64,000 nt of DNA from Bacteroidota bacterium (GCA_018266835.1 JAFDZP010000007.1:1-64000); one strand, 5' to 3'. Counted from the first letter of the stretch, positions 44,233-54,166 are shown. Notes: generated by a model not told the origin, from the sequence alone. Numbers and translations are program-made.

Positions 44233-46371
44233 ATGAAACAAATAATCCAATCATTTCAAACGGGTAATACAGAACTTATAGATGTTCCTGCACCAAAAGT
44301 ATCGGCAGGTTCATTATTAATAAAAACAACACACAGCTTAGTTTCACTTGGGACGGAAAGAATGCTGGTTGAATTCGGAAAGGCAAACTTAGTATCAAAG
44401 GCAAGACAGCAGCCGGATAAAGTCAAGCAGGTAATGGATAAAATAAAGACTGACGGATTAATGCCTACTCTTGAAAATGTTTTCAAAAGACTCGAGCAGC
44501 CTTTGCCTTTAGGTTATTGTAATGTTGGTGTAGTTATTGCTGTTGGAGAAGGTGTCTCCGGTTTTGCAGTGGGTGACAGAGTTGCATCAAACGGTAAACA
44601 TGCCGAATATGTAAATATTCCGAAAAATCTTTGCGCTAAAATTCCTGAAAATGTAACACAGGAAGAAGCTTGCTTCACTGTCATAGGTGCAATCGGATTA
44701 CAAGGCATGAGATTATGCGCTCCTACATTCGGTGAAACCATTGTAATTATAGGCTTAGGGTTAATTGGATTACTTACAGCGCAAATGCTTTTAGCTAATG
44801 GATGCAAAGTTATTGGAATAGACCTCGACGAACAAAAGTGTGAGATGGCAAGGAAATGGGGAGTAATTACTGTCAACACTTCAAAAGGTGATGACCCTGT
44901 AAAAGCTGTGCTTGAAAACACGGATAACTATGGGGCAGACGGAGTTATTATAACAGCTTCAGCAAAATCAAATGATATAATTTCTCAGGCTGCACAGATG
45001 AGCAGAAAAAGAGGAAGAATAGTATTGGTTGGTGTTATAGGATTAAATTTAAGCAGAGCAGAATTTTTTGAAAAAGAATTAACTTTTCAGGTATCTGCAT
45101 CATACGGTCCCGGAAGATACGACGAGAACTATGAACAAAAAGGGATTGACTATCCCCTTCCCTTTGTACGCTGGACTGAGCAGAGAAATTTCACAGCGAT
45201 ATTGAATGCAATATCTCAGGGTAAGTTACATGTAAATGATTTGGTAACTGAAGTTATAGAGCTTGATGATTATCTGAAAATTTACGGGGAAATCGGTTCA
45301 AGTAAATCAATTGCTTCTATATTAAAATACCCTGTAAAAGATAATGTTAATGAAAATCCTAATACAATTAAAATAGGTGATGCTGAATTTAAGGGTAAAA
45401 AAGGTGTAGTAGGAATAATTGGAGCCGGTAATTTTACAAAGATGACTATGCTTCCTGCTATGAAAGAAAGTAAAGCTAACTTCAAATACATTGCATCACA
45501 AAACGGAGTGAATGGAACTATACTTGCAAAGAAATTTAATTTTTCTCACAGCACAACTGATTACAATGAGATTATAAATGATCCGGAAGTTGATACGGTT
45601 ATGATTACAACCAGACATAACACTCATGCTAAATTTACTGTCGATGCATTGAATGCAGGGAAACATGTATTTGTAGAAAAGCCTTTAGCTTTAGATGAAA
45701 AACAATTAGATGAAGTACTTGAAGCTTACAGCAAGCAGCAAACAAAAACCTCTTTAACAGTCGGATTCAACAGAAGATTTTCACCGCATATACAGGCAAT
45801 TAAAAAAGCTTTGGGAGGAAATCCGGGACCTATAAATATTAATGCAACTATGAACGCAGGATTTATTCCTGATAAAGTCTGGGTGCATGATATGGCAGTT
45901 GGCGGAGGCAGAATAATTGGTGAAGCATGTCACTATTTGGATCTGTGTACTTATATTGCTCAATCAGAAATTGTTTCAGTCTGTATGAATTCAATGGGAG
46001 AGATTTCAAAAGAAAACACAGATAATGCAAGTATCCTGGTTAAATTTAAGAACGGCACTAATGCAGTAATAAATTATTTTGCTAACGGTTCTAAAGAATA
46101 CAGCAAAGAAAGAATTGAAGTTTTCTCACATGAGAAGACATATATTATGGATAACTTCAGAACAACAACAGCTTATGGTGATAAAAAATTTAAAAATTTA
46201 AAAACAGCAATTAACAAAGGTCATAAAATTCAGTTCGATCAATTTATTCAAAGAATACAGGAAGGCGGAAAACCGTTAATTCCTTTCAATGAAATTGTAA
46301 ATGTTACAAAGGCTTCTTTTGCAGCGATTCAAAGTTTAAAAGAAAACAGATGGGTAGACGTAAGTGAATAA
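44233..46371 (+). CDS. bi-domain oxidoreductase: MDR alcohol-dehydrogenase-like plus Gfo/Idh/MocA
   Basis: 712 residues in two fused parts. Residues about 1-365 are of the zinc-alcohol-dehydrogenase-like MDR type (VSLGTERMLVEF near 37, GYCNVGVVIAVGEGV near 94, cofactor loop GLGLIG at 174-179). Residues about 390-712 are a Gfo/Idh/MocA oxidoreductase: GIIGAGNFTKMTM, MITTRHNTHAKFT, EKPLALDEKQLDEV. Such fusions recur in O-antigen and capsule loci beside heparinase-like genes, as here (24 bp downstream). The sugar substrate is unknown. The MDR part has no obvious zinc-ligand cluster in its N-terminal region, so the first domain may be zinc-free. Confidence 0.87.
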   Translation: MKQIIQSFQTGNTELIDVPAPKVSAGSLLIKTTHSLVSLGTERMLVEFGKANLVSKARQQPDKVKQVMDKIKTDGLMPTLENVFKRLEQPLPLGYCNVGVVIAVGEGVSGFAVGDRVASNGKHAEYVNIPKNLCAKIPENVTQEEACFTVIGAIGLQGMRLCAPTFGETIVIIGLGLIGLLTAQMLLANGCKVIGIDLDEQKCEMARKWGVITVNTSKGDDPVKAVLENTDNYGADGVIITASAKSNDIISQAAQMSRKRGRIVLVGVIGLNLSRAEFFEKELTFQVSASYGPGRYDENYEQKGIDYPLPFVRWTEQRNFTAILNAISQGKLHVNDLVTEVIELDDYLKIYGEIGSSKSIASILKYPVKDNVNENPNTIKIGDAEFKGKKGVVGIIGAGNFTKMTMLPAMKESKANFKYIASQNGVNGTILAKKFNFSHSTTDYNEIINDPEVDTVMITTRHNTHAKFTVDALNAGKHVFVEKPLALDEKQLDEVLEAYSKQQTKTSLTVGFNRRFSPHIQAIKKALGGNPGPININATMNAGFIPDKVWVHDMAVGGGRIIGEACHYLDLCTYIAQSEIVSVCMNSMGEISKENTDNASILVKFKNGTNAVINYFANGSKEYSKERIEVFSHEKTYIMDNFRTTTAYGDKKFKNLKTAINKGHKIQFDQFIQRIQEGGKPLIPFNEIVNVTKASFAAIQSLKENRWVDVSE

Positions 46372-46394
46372 ACTCAATATTTCGTTTTTTTAAG

Positions 46395-48266
46395 ATGAGC
46401 CCGAAAAAATTATTATGGTATTTAGAAACGTCTTTAAAGCTGGGTGTAACTGATGTACTGTATGTTACAAAATATAAATTTTTACTAAAGAAAGGTTTAT
46501 TAAAGAAGAAATTTCCTCAAAAGGCAGTTACTTTTGATAAATTTTTTTATAAGCCCATAGCTAAAGTTGAAAATTATCCCGTTGACTGGAAAATTAAACT
46601 TTTTAAAGAAGCGGATGGTCTAATTGAGGGGAATTTAAAATACTATTCCTTTCATTCAAAGAAATTAGGGAATCCTCCGAATTGGTTTCTAAACCCTTTC
46701 AATAATAAAGAATTTCCCGAGCATAATAAACATTGGACAGAGCTGCCCGACTTTAATAACAACATTGGTGATATTAAAAACATATGGGAAGCTTCTAAGT
46801 TTGACTGGATAAGCGTTCTATCACGAGCCTATGCTGTAAGCGGCGATGAAAAATATTTAGATACTTTAAACAACTGGATTTTCGACTGGACTGAAAAAAA
46901 TAAATATAATTCCGGTCCTAACTGGAAATGCGGTCAGGAAACATCTTTCAAGTTGTTTAATTTACTTTTAGCTGCAGTCATTTTTAAGCAGGATAAAACC
47001 CCTGCAGATTCATTAATAAAATTAATTGAGTTATTCTTATACAGAATTGATGCTAACATCAGATATGCTACTTCACAAAGGAATAACCATGGTACAAGCG
47101 AAGCTGCTGCTCTTTACATAGGAGGAAACTGGCTTGCTTCAGTATCCGGTGAAAAAAAATCCGAATACTTAAAAATTGCCAATAAAGGTAAGAGTTTATT
47201 AGAAGGTTTAGCTGCTCAGTTAATTTATAATGACGGAAGTTTTTCACAGCATTCAGTCACATACCACAGAGTTCTTTTAGATACACTTTCTTATGTGGAG
47301 TTCTGGAGAGAGAAATTGAAGCTTAATGAGTTCAGCATTGAATTCAAAACAAAAGCATTAAAAGCCGGAGAGTGGATGGCATCTATGATTGATGAATCCG
47401 GTGACTGCCCCAATCTTGGCTCGAATGACGGAGCTATGGTTTTAAATATACATTCATGTGACTATAGAGATTTTCGACCCGGTTTACAAACTAATCAGGC
47501 ACTTTACAAAAATGAATATTGCTTTGAAGATGGAGCTTATGATGAACCAATCTACTGGCTTGGAATAAATAAATCAGAATTAAAAAAAGTAACTCTCACT
47601 AAAGAATCTAAAGTTTTTCAGGGAGGGTATGTAATAATGAAAGGAAAACAATCATGGGCAGCACTACGTTTTCCTTTTTTCAGATTCAGACCAAATCAGA
47701 ATGATATTTTTCACTTTGATTTATGGTACAAAGGCAAAAATATATTGATAGATTCCGGTTCATACTCTTATAATCCCGGAAAAGATTTTAAAGGTCCTGA
47801 TTTAAAATCAGTACATGCTCACAATACAGCTTCGTTTGATGGAGCTGAACAAATGCCGCGCATAAGTAAATTTCTTCTTGCAAAATGGATTAAGCCCGGT
47901 ACAGTAGGAGAAATAAAAACAGAAGATAAATATTCAGGCAACTGGGGAGGGAGTTATACTGATTACCGTGGAAATTCTCATGGAAGAAAAGTTGAATGGA
48001 ATGATAATGATTGGACAATAACAGATAAATTATCCGGAAATGCAAAGTCGGTTAAACTTGGATTTAATTTTTATCCTGATGATTTTAAAATAGATAAAAA
48101 CATCATAAATTTTTCATGGGGTAAAATTGAGGTTTCGCAAAATGCGTCAGTTGAAATAGTGGACCATCAGGTCTCATTATATTATTGGAACTTTCAGCCC
48201 GCTAAAAGAATATTAATATCTTCTGCAAACAATTCGATAATTATTACTAAAATAAGTTTAAACTAA
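46395..48266 (+). CDS. heparinase II/III-like protein
   Basis: 623 residues, no signal peptide. An alpha-helical toroid (about 90-380) with NNHGTSEAAALYIGGNW and FSQHSVTYHR, followed by a beta-sandwich domain with FHFDLWYKGKNILIDSGSYSYNPG and HNTASFDGAEQMPR. These match the heparinase II/III family of polysaccharide lyases, whose active-site Asn/His/Tyr residues are near those motifs. Many such genes in polysaccharide loci lack export signals and could trim or process intermediates. It lies directly after the bi-domain oxidoreductase, with 0 bp to the following glycosyltransferase. Confidence 0.85.
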   Translation: MSPKKLLWYLETSLKLGVTDVLYVTKYKFLLKKGLLKKKFPQKAVTFDKFFYKPIAKVENYPVDWKIKLFKEADGLIEGNLKYYSFHSKKLGNPPNWFLNPFNNKEFPEHNKHWTELPDFNNNIGDIKNIWEASKFDWISVLSRAYAVSGDEKYLDTLNNWIFDWTEKNKYNSGPNWKCGQETSFKLFNLLLAAVIFKQDKTPADSLIKLIELFLYRIDANIRYATSQRNNHGTSEAAALYIGGNWLASVSGEKKSEYLKIANKGKSLLEGLAAQLIYNDGSFSQHSVTYHRVLLDTLSYVEFWREKLKLNEFSIEFKTKALKAGEWMASMIDESGDCPNLGSNDGAMVLNIHSCDYRDFRPGLQTNQALYKNEYCFEDGAYDEPIYWLGINKSELKKVTLTKESKVFQGGYVIMKGKQSWAALRFPFFRFRPNQNDIFHFDLWYKGKNILIDSGSYSYNPGKDFKGPDLKSVHAHNTASFDGAEQMPRISKFLLAKWIKPGTVGEIKTEDKYSGNWGGSYTDYRGNSHGRKVEWNDNDWTITDKLSGNAKSVKLGFNFYPDDFKIDKNIINFSWGKIEVSQNASVEIVDHQVSLYYWNFQPAKRILISSANNSIIITKISLN

Positions 48267-49514
48267 ATGCGAGTTCTATACTTTCACCAATATTTTTGTA
48301 CTCCTGAAGGAAACTCAGGAATACGTTCGTATGGGATGGCAAAACATATTGTTGATAGCGGAAATAAAGTTACAATGGTATTTTCTGAATCACCAAGATT
48401 AAAATCACCGATTACTATTCCCTATAATAATGGAATGAGAAGAGGACAATACGAAGGAATCGATTTAATTGAGTTCAATCTGAAGTATAATAATAAACTG
48501 AGCCTGTTCAAACGGGCGTTAGTCTTTTTTAAATTCTCGCTTCGCAGCATTAAGTTAGTCTTCAGCGAAGATTACGATATTGTATATGCGACTTCGACTC
48601 CATTGACAGCGGGAATTCCGGGAATAATAATGAAATTATTCGGGAAGAAAAAACCTTTCGTTTTTGAAGTAAGAGATTTGTGGCCGGAGCTTCCAAGAGA
48701 AATGGGAGTTGTGAAAAATAAATTTGTGCTGTGGGGAATGGGAGTACTTGAATCTCTATCATACAACCTTGCCGATGCCTGCGTTGCTCTATCACCGGGA
48801 ATTGAAAAAGGAATCAGAAAAGTTTTAAAGAAAAAAGATAAACCTGTCTATCTTATACCTAATGGATGTGATTTAGATATTTTTACGCCGGGCAGACACT
48901 CAAAAGATATCATACCGGGAGCAAAAGAAGATGACTTCCTTGCAGTATTTACCGGCGCACATGGTCTGGCAAATGGCTTAGAGGCTGCAATTAATGCTGC
49001 AGCTGTTTTAAAAAAATCAGATAAAGGTAAAAATATAAAATTAGTTTTTATCGGAGACGGCGCTTTAAAGGCTAAGTTAGTAAAAAGAGCTCAGGACGAA
49101 GGGTTAGATAATTGTGTTTTTTTAAGTCCTGTTCCTAAAAAAGAACTTGTGAATTATCTTAAAGCCTGCGACGTAGGGCTGATGCTGCTGGCTAATATCC
49201 CTGCTTTTTATTTTGGGACTTCTCCAAATAAGTTTTTCGATTACATCTCGATGGGAATGCCAATTCTGAATAATTATCCCGGATGGCTGGCTGAAATGAT
49301 TACTGAATATAATTTAGGAATAGCAGTAGAGCCTGATAACCCTGAAGCATTTGCAAATGCATTAATAAAACTTAGTGAAGATAAATCAAAGCTTGAAGAA
49401 ATGAGAATTAATTCAAGAAAGCTTGCTGAAGAAAAATTTGACCGTTTAAAATTAGCAGATAAACTAAATGAAGTTTTAGAGAAAACAGTTTCGGTATTCA
49501 ATAAGAAAAAATAG
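48267..49514 (+). CDS. GT4-family glycosyltransferase (WbuB-like)
   Basis: 415 residues. Seen: LYFHQYFCTPEGNSGIRSYGMAKHI at the start, EVRDLWPELPREMG in the middle, and ILFIGDGALKAKL-like VFIGDGALKAKL and CVFLSPVPKKELVNYLKACDVGLMLL near the end. The family of EVRDLWPE enzymes includes L-fucosamine transferases; that specificity is not provable here. Its ATG is the base after the stop of the heparinase-like gene. A membrane-associated, retaining GT-B enzyme. Confidence 0.87.
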   Translation: MRVLYFHQYFCTPEGNSGIRSYGMAKHIVDSGNKVTMVFSESPRLKSPITIPYNNGMRRGQYEGIDLIEFNLKYNNKLSLFKRALVFFKFSLRSIKLVFSEDYDIVYATSTPLTAGIPGIIMKLFGKKKPFVFEVRDLWPELPREMGVVKNKFVLWGMGVLESLSYNLADACVALSPGIEKGIRKVLKKKDKPVYLIPNGCDLDIFTPGRHSKDIIPGAKEDDFLAVFTGAHGLANGLEAAINAAAVLKKSDKGKNIKLVFIGDGALKAKLVKRAQDEGLDNCVFLSPVPKKELVNYLKACDVGLMLLANIPAFYFGTSPNKFFDYISMGMPILNNYPGWLAEMITEYNLGIAVEPDNPEAFANALIKLSEDKSKLEEMRINSRKLAEEKFDRLKLADKLNEVLEKTVSVFNKKK

Positions 49515-49549
49515 TTATTCAAAATAATTTACATTTTTAAAAAAACATA

Positions 49550-50677
49550 ATGAGTTTTATAGGGGATTTAAAGCAAAATATGTTTTCCAATCTGAAAAAT
49601 ATTGTTGGATGGAAAACAAAACGAAAGATTGTTGTATTTTCAGTTGATGATTATGGGAATGTTCGTGTAGATTCAAAAGCAGCAAGAGAAAATATGGATA
49701 AAGCAGGTCTTAAAGTACTTTCAATTTTTGATGCCTATGATACATTAGAAACTTCAGAAGATTTAGAAATATTATATAATACTCTATCATCTGTTAAAGA
49801 TAAACACGGAAACCCGGCTATCTTCACACCTTTTGCAGTACCTTGCAATATAAATTACGAAAAGATGGCTGAAAATAATTTTGAATCTTATTATTATGAG
49901 CTATTGCCTGAAACGTTTTCAAAATTAAAAAACTATGCTAATGCCTGGAATTTATGGAAAGAAGGGATTGCAGATGGTTTGATGGAACCTCAGTTTCACG
50001 GAAGGGAGCATATGAATTTAAAAGTATTTGAAGATAAGTTAAAGAAAAAAGATCATGAAGTATTGACGGCTTTAAAGAACAGATCTTATACAAGCATTTC
50101 CGGTTCCGGATATGCTACTATTTCTTACACTGCAGCTTTTGAATTCTGGGACTTCAAAGAAAATGAAAGATTCGACGGTATAATAAAAGATGGATTAAAT
50201 AATTTTGAAAAAGTTTTTGGCTATCCTTCCACTCATTTTAATGCACCCGGAGGTGCAGAGCACCCGGTCATTCATAAATCTCTCAGTGAAAAAGGTGTTA
50301 AGTATTTAGATGCGGCATTTATTAAAAGAGAACATCGTGACAGAGAAAAGTTTAAGAGGGTTTTTAACTATACGGGTAAAAGAAATGATTTGAACCAAAT
50401 GTTCATGGTGAGAAATGTAGTTTTTGAACCAAGTTACCAGACAGGTATTGACTGGGTTAACTTCACAATGAAACAAATTGAATCTGCATTCCGCTGGAAT
50501 AAACCCGCAGTAATCAGTTCACATCGTGTAAATTTTTGCGGTTACATCAGTGAAGATAATAGAAAGCTAGGCATCAACAGACTTGGTGAACTGCTAAAAA
50601 AGATTACCCAAAGATGGCCTGATGTTGAATTCATGTCAGCCAATAAATTAGGTGATTTAATTTATCAGGACAGATAG
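49550..50677 (+). CDS. NodB-fold polysaccharide deacetylase-like protein, copy 2
   Basis: 375 residues, paralogue of 34686-35810. Seen: VFSVDDYG with Asp33/Asp34, PQFHGREHMN with His150 and His154, FNAPGGAEHP, and VISSHRVNFCG. The triad Asp-His-His fits metal-dependent deacetylases of the NodB fold. No signal peptide. It is 3 bp before the PglC-like priming transferase, so it might act on the lipid-linked first sugar or on its nucleotide precursor. Two diverged copies in one locus suggest different substrates. Confidence 0.75.
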   Translation: MSFIGDLKQNMFSNLKNIVGWKTKRKIVVFSVDDYGNVRVDSKAARENMDKAGLKVLSIFDAYDTLETSEDLEILYNTLSSVKDKHGNPAIFTPFAVPCNINYEKMAENNFESYYYELLPETFSKLKNYANAWNLWKEGIADGLMEPQFHGREHMNLKVFEDKLKKKDHEVLTALKNRSYTSISGSGYATISYTAAFEFWDFKENERFDGIIKDGLNNFEKVFGYPSTHFNAPGGAEHPVIHKSLSEKGVKYLDAAFIKREHRDREKFKRVFNYTGKRNDLNQMFMVRNVVFEPSYQTGIDWVNFTMKQIESAFRWNKPAVISSHRVNFCGYISEDNRKLGINRLGELLKKITQRWPDVEFMSANKLGDLIYQDR

Positions 50678-50680
50678 TTA

Positions 50681-51286
50681 ATGTACAGATTTTTTTTTAA
50701 ACGGGTTTTAGATTTTATTTTAAGCTTGATAGTTCTGATTGTTCTTTCACCTTTTCTTGTTTTATTCACTTTAATACTTTTAGCAGCCAATAAATCTACT
50801 GCATTCTTTTTTCAGGAGCGACCGGGCTTACATAAAAAGCCTTTTAAAGTCATCAAGTTCAAAACTATGAATGACAAAAAAGATAAGAATGGAAATCTGC
50901 TACCTGATGTTCAGAGAATTACAAAAATTGGTTCATTTGTCCGCAAGTATTCTATAGATGAACTGCCTCAATTTTTCAATGTTCTAATTGGTGATATGAG
51001 TTTGATTGGACCAAGACCTTTATTGTTCAAGTATATCCCGCTATATAGTAAAGAACAGGATAGAAGACATGAAGTAAGACCGGGTATAACAGGTTTGGCG
51101 CAGGTCAACGGACGCAACAGCATAAGCTGGAAAGAGAAATTTGAGTTCGATGTTTATTATGTCGATAACCTGTCATTTTTTTTAGATATGAAAATTTTAT
51201 TCCAGACAGTTTTAAAAGTGATTAAAAGAGAGGGTGTAAACCAAAGCAGTGACAGACCTATGCAGCCGTTCAATGGAAACAATTAA
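50681..51286 (+). CDS. PglC-like initiating sugar-phosphate transferase
   Basis: 201 residues. Known role: transfer of a sugar-1-phosphate to undecaprenyl phosphate, the first step of repeat-unit assembly. Seen: one re-entrant membrane helix (about 11-35) with Pro24 in LSPFLVLF, FFQERPG (Glu46/Arg47), KFKTM, the catalytic dyad Asp93-Glu94 in YSIDELPQFFN, SLIGPRPLL and VRPGITGLAQVNGRN. Small monotopic PglC architecture, without the extra N-terminal membrane helices of WcaJ/WbaP. Complete. It is coupled to the deacetylase-like gene and followed after 6 bp by an ATP-grasp gene. Confidence 0.9.
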   Translation: MYRFFFKRVLDFILSLIVLIVLSPFLVLFTLILLAANKSTAFFFQERPGLHKKPFKVIKFKTMNDKKDKNGNLLPDVQRITKIGSFVRKYSIDELPQFFNVLIGDMSLIGPRPLLFKYIPLYSKEQDRRHEVRPGITGLAQVNGRNSISWKEKFEFDVYYVDNLSFFLDMKILFQTVLKVIKREGVNQSSDRPMQPFNGNN

Positions 51287-51292
51287 CAAATA

Positions 51293-52300
51293 ATGATAAT
51301 CAAAAGAGTTTTATATTTATCTTACTACATTAGAAAGTTAAACAGAAAAATGTTTAAATCTTTTTCCGCACATGTGAAAAAAGAAAATTCAATTTCTTCC
51401 CTGAGTTTATATTCAGATATTTTGCGAAGCAGTTTAAAATATAATATATCAATACTTGAATATTTTCAGTTTCATTTTATTAATTTAAATGATAAGGAAA
51501 GAAATACATTTGCAGGAACAGGATTTATGTATGAATATCAGCTGTTGATGAATCCCAAGTCAACCAGATTTGTTCTGGAAAACAAACTTATTTTTTTAGA
51601 GAAATATGGGAAATTCATAAAGCATAAGTTTTGTTCGCTCTCAAATATTGAGAAAAATCCTGATGCAGCAAACGAAGTGCTGAAAAATAAATCAGGTAAA
51701 ATAGTTCTAAAAAGTTCTGACGGACAATGCGGTATCGGCATTGAAGTAAGAAACACCAATGAGTTTACTCCTGAAAAATTAAGGCAAAGACTCATAGAGA
51801 CGGGAAATAACATGGTGGAAGAATTTGTTGTGCAGCATGACGACATTATGAAAATTTCTCCTTCAGGTTTGAATACAATCAGAATTATAACTCAATTGAA
51901 TAGCAAAGACGAAGTTGAAATTTTAGGTGCAAGATTCAGAATATCCGTTAACTCAAGCGTTGATAATTTAGCGGCAGGAAACATAGCCGCTCCTATAGAT
52001 GAAAATACCGGAGTTGTTAACGGTCCCGGTGTTTACAGCGATATTACAAAACCAGATGAAATAGTTCATCCAATTACAAAAGAAAAGATACTCGGATTTA
52101 AAATTCCTTTTTGGAGTGAAACATTAAATTTAGTTAAAGAAGCCGCTCTCTCAAATAAAACAAACAGATCTATTGGCTGGGACCTGGCAATTACAAATGA
52201 TGGTCCGGATATAATTGAAGGTAATCATGACTGGTGCAAACTTTTATGGCAGCTTCCGGTTAAAAAAGGTCTGAAACACGATTTAGAAAAATATTTATAA
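51293..52300 (+). CDS. ATP-grasp protein of the sugar-transfer-associated family
   Basis: 335 residues. Seen: KIVLKSSDGQCGIGIEV (ATP-grasp lysine and glycine-rich loop), MVEEFVVQHDDIMKISPSG, NTIRIITQLN and GWDLAITNDGPDIIEGNHDW as the Mg-binding end. The family is found beside sugar transferases, as here. Known chemistry of ATP-grasp enzymes: ATP-dependent ligation of a carboxylate to an amine or hydroxyl, through an acyl-phosphate. The substrate is unknown. It sits 6 bp after the PglC-like gene and 6 bp before a second ATP-grasp gene. Confidence 0.82.
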   Translation: MIIKRVLYLSYYIRKLNRKMFKSFSAHVKKENSISSLSLYSDILRSSLKYNISILEYFQFHFINLNDKERNTFAGTGFMYEYQLLMNPKSTRFVLENKLIFLEKYGKFIKHKFCSLSNIEKNPDAANEVLKNKSGKIVLKSSDGQCGIGIEVRNTNEFTPEKLRQRLIETGNNMVEEFVVQHDDIMKISPSGLNTIRIITQLNSKDEVEILGARFRISVNSSVDNLAAGNIAAPIDENTGVVNGPGVYSDITKPDEIVHPITKEKILGFKIPFWSETLNLVKEAALSNKTNRSIGWDLAITNDGPDIIEGNHDWCKLLWQLPVKKGLKHDLEKYL

Positions 52301-52306
52301 AAAGTA

Positions 52307-53377
52307 ATGATTAAAATTTTAGTAACAGGAATCGGCGGACCTACTCCCCGTTCATTTGTAAGAGCAATAAAATGGTTCGGCGGCGAAGAAGGCAAGCAGT
52401 TTGAATTTATCGGAGCAGATTGTAATCCCCGATGCTATGGATTATATGACAAAGAATTTTTTAGCAAAACATTTATTGTTCCCAGAGCAGATGCGGAAAA
52501 TTACTGGGATAAAATGAACGATTTAATATCGGAGAATAATATTGACGGAGCAATTATATTACCTGAAGTCGAAGTTTTAGAATGGGCAAAAAACTCCGGA
52601 AAACTTAAAAAGAAAATAAAATTTCACTTACCCGATTATAACCTGGCTGTGAAACTTATCAATAAGCATACTTTACATTTAAGTCTTGAAGGGACGGATT
52701 ATATTCCAAAATATTTTCAGTTAAATCCTAAAGAATACTCTTATAATGATTTAAAAAATACTGTCGGAGAAATTTTCTGGATAAGAGCAACGGAAGGTTC
52801 CAGCGGATTAGGTTCTTTAAAAATTACCAGTGAAGAATCTTTAAAACAGTGGATTTCTATTAATCCTGCAGTTAAAGAATTCATTGCGTCTGAATTTCTT
52901 CCCGGAAGAAACATGGCATGCAAACTTTTATACTTCAACGGAAAATTATTGAGAACAGCATGCGCAGAACGGGTTGAGTATATAATGGCGAAAGTTGCGC
53001 CTTCAGGAATAACAGGTAATACTTCATTCGGCAGATTATTAAATGAGCCCGGTCTCGTAGATATGTCTATCAAAGCTATCGAAAAAATTGCGAAGGAAAA
53101 TAATACTTCACTTAACGGTATTTTTACTGTAGATTACAAAGAAGATGCCGACGGAAATCCAAAGATTACTGAGATAAATATAAGACATGTTGCATTTACA
53201 TCTTCAATTGCTGCAGGAGGCGCTAATTTACCATTGGATACGCTGACCGCGTTATTCTTAAAGAACCCTGAAGAAATGGAAGTAATAAACTATAAATTCC
53301 CTGATGATCTGATATTTTTGAGAGATGTGGATTCATACCCAATTGTTATGAAAGAAAGTGATCTGAAACAAATTTAA
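52307..53377 (+). CDS. ATP-grasp ligase-like protein (carbamoyl-phosphate-synthase-like)
   Basis: 356 residues. N-terminal domain: ILVTGIGGPTPRSFVRAI and GADCNPRCYGLYDKEF, a Rossmann-type preATP-grasp fold. ATP-grasp domain: EIFWIRATEGSSGLGSLKIT, EFIASEFLPGRNMACK and NGIFTVDYKEDADGNPKITEINIRH (metal-binding Glu/Asn). It resembles ligases that join an amino acid or carboxylate to an amine. Located between PglC-like and PglE-like genes, so it may acylate the amino group of a 4-amino sugar (inference). Nothing seems missing. Confidence 0.83.
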   Translation: MIKILVTGIGGPTPRSFVRAIKWFGGEEGKQFEFIGADCNPRCYGLYDKEFFSKTFIVPRADAENYWDKMNDLISENNIDGAIILPEVEVLEWAKNSGKLKKKIKFHLPDYNLAVKLINKHTLHLSLEGTDYIPKYFQLNPKEYSYNDLKNTVGEIFWIRATEGSSGLGSLKITSEESLKQWISINPAVKEFIASEFLPGRNMACKLLYFNGKLLRTACAERVEYIMAKVAPSGITGNTSFGRLLNEPGLVDMSIKAIEKIAKENNTSLNGIFTVDYKEDADGNPKITEINIRHVAFTSSIAAGGANLPLDTLTALFLKNPEEMEVINYKFPDDLIFLRDVDSYPIVMKESDLKQI

Positions 53378-53390
53378 ATTTGATTATAGT

Positions 53391-54134
53391 TTGATCAAAT
53401 ACTGGTTTCATCCATTTAATATCTTTTGGTTATTATTCTTTATTGGAATTGCAGCACTTCTGATGAAGAAGGAAAATTTTTACATTCCATTATTTATTTT
53501 AGCTGCCTGCTGGTTCTTTCTTTCGACAAATTATTTAATACCAAAACTTTTAATTTCACAATTAGAAAATAAATATTCGCCATATACATCAAAAATTTCC
53601 AAAGATACATCTGTTTATAACATAGTAGTTTTAGGAGCAGGGTTTACGGAGAATAAAAAGCTGCCGTTTAATGACCAGCTCTCCCCTTCTGCTCTTTCAA
53701 GATTAATTGAAGGAATAAGAATTTATAACCTTCATCCAAAAAGTAAATTAATAGTATCAGGTCCGGGATTTGAAGGAGAAATTTCGCAAGGTGAAGTATT
53801 TAAAAAAGTTGCTGTGTCTCTGGGTATAGATTCTTCTTCTATAAACATTATAAATACAGCTACCAATACATATGAAGAGGCTAAAAAATATACTGAGAAA
53901 TTCGGGAAAGATTCACAGGTTATTCTTGTTACAAGCTCTTACCATATGCCCCGTGCGATGACAATGTTTGAACATAACGGAATTAAACCAGTACCCGCTC
54001 CTACAGATTTTAAATTCAAAAATAACAAATTTTCACCGATGCTTTTTTTTCCATCTATTGAAAATATGCATTATGTTCAGATAGCTATAATTGAATACAC
54101 CGGTTTAGTATATGCTAAATGGTTTTTATTTTAA
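53391..54134 (+). CDS. YdcF/ElyC-like membrane protein (DUF218)
   Basis: 247 residues, TTG start at 53391, required for the first membrane helix. Two N-terminal hydrophobic helices (about 8-25 and 29-50), then a DUF218 domain with NIVVLGAGFTENKKLP, SALSRLIEGIRIYN, KLIVSGPGFEGEISQGEVF and ILVTSSYHMPRAMTMF. Related proteins act on or near undecaprenyl-linked carbohydrate in the cell envelope (ElyC/SanA), but the reaction is not known. It lies between the ATP-grasp gene and the PglE-like aminotransferase. Confidence 0.82.
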   Translation: MIKYWFHPFNIFWLLFFIGIAALLMKKENFYIPLFILAACWFFLSTNYLIPKLLISQLENKYSPYTSKISKDTSVYNIVVLGAGFTENKKLPFNDQLSPSALSRLIEGIRIYNLHPKSKLIVSGPGFEGEISQGEVFKKVAVSLGIDSSSINIINTATNTYEEAKKYTEKFGKDSQVILVTSSYHMPRAMTMFEHNGIKPVPAPTDFKFKNNKFSPMLFFPSIENMHYVQIAIIEYTGLVYAKWFLF

Positions 54135-54166
54135 AAAAAATATTTGTCGAATATAAATAGTAATGA

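Noticed and set aside
44514-44921. 135-codon minus-strand frame inside the bi-domain oxidoreductase
   Set aside because: Shadow of a gene with clear motifs on the plus strand.
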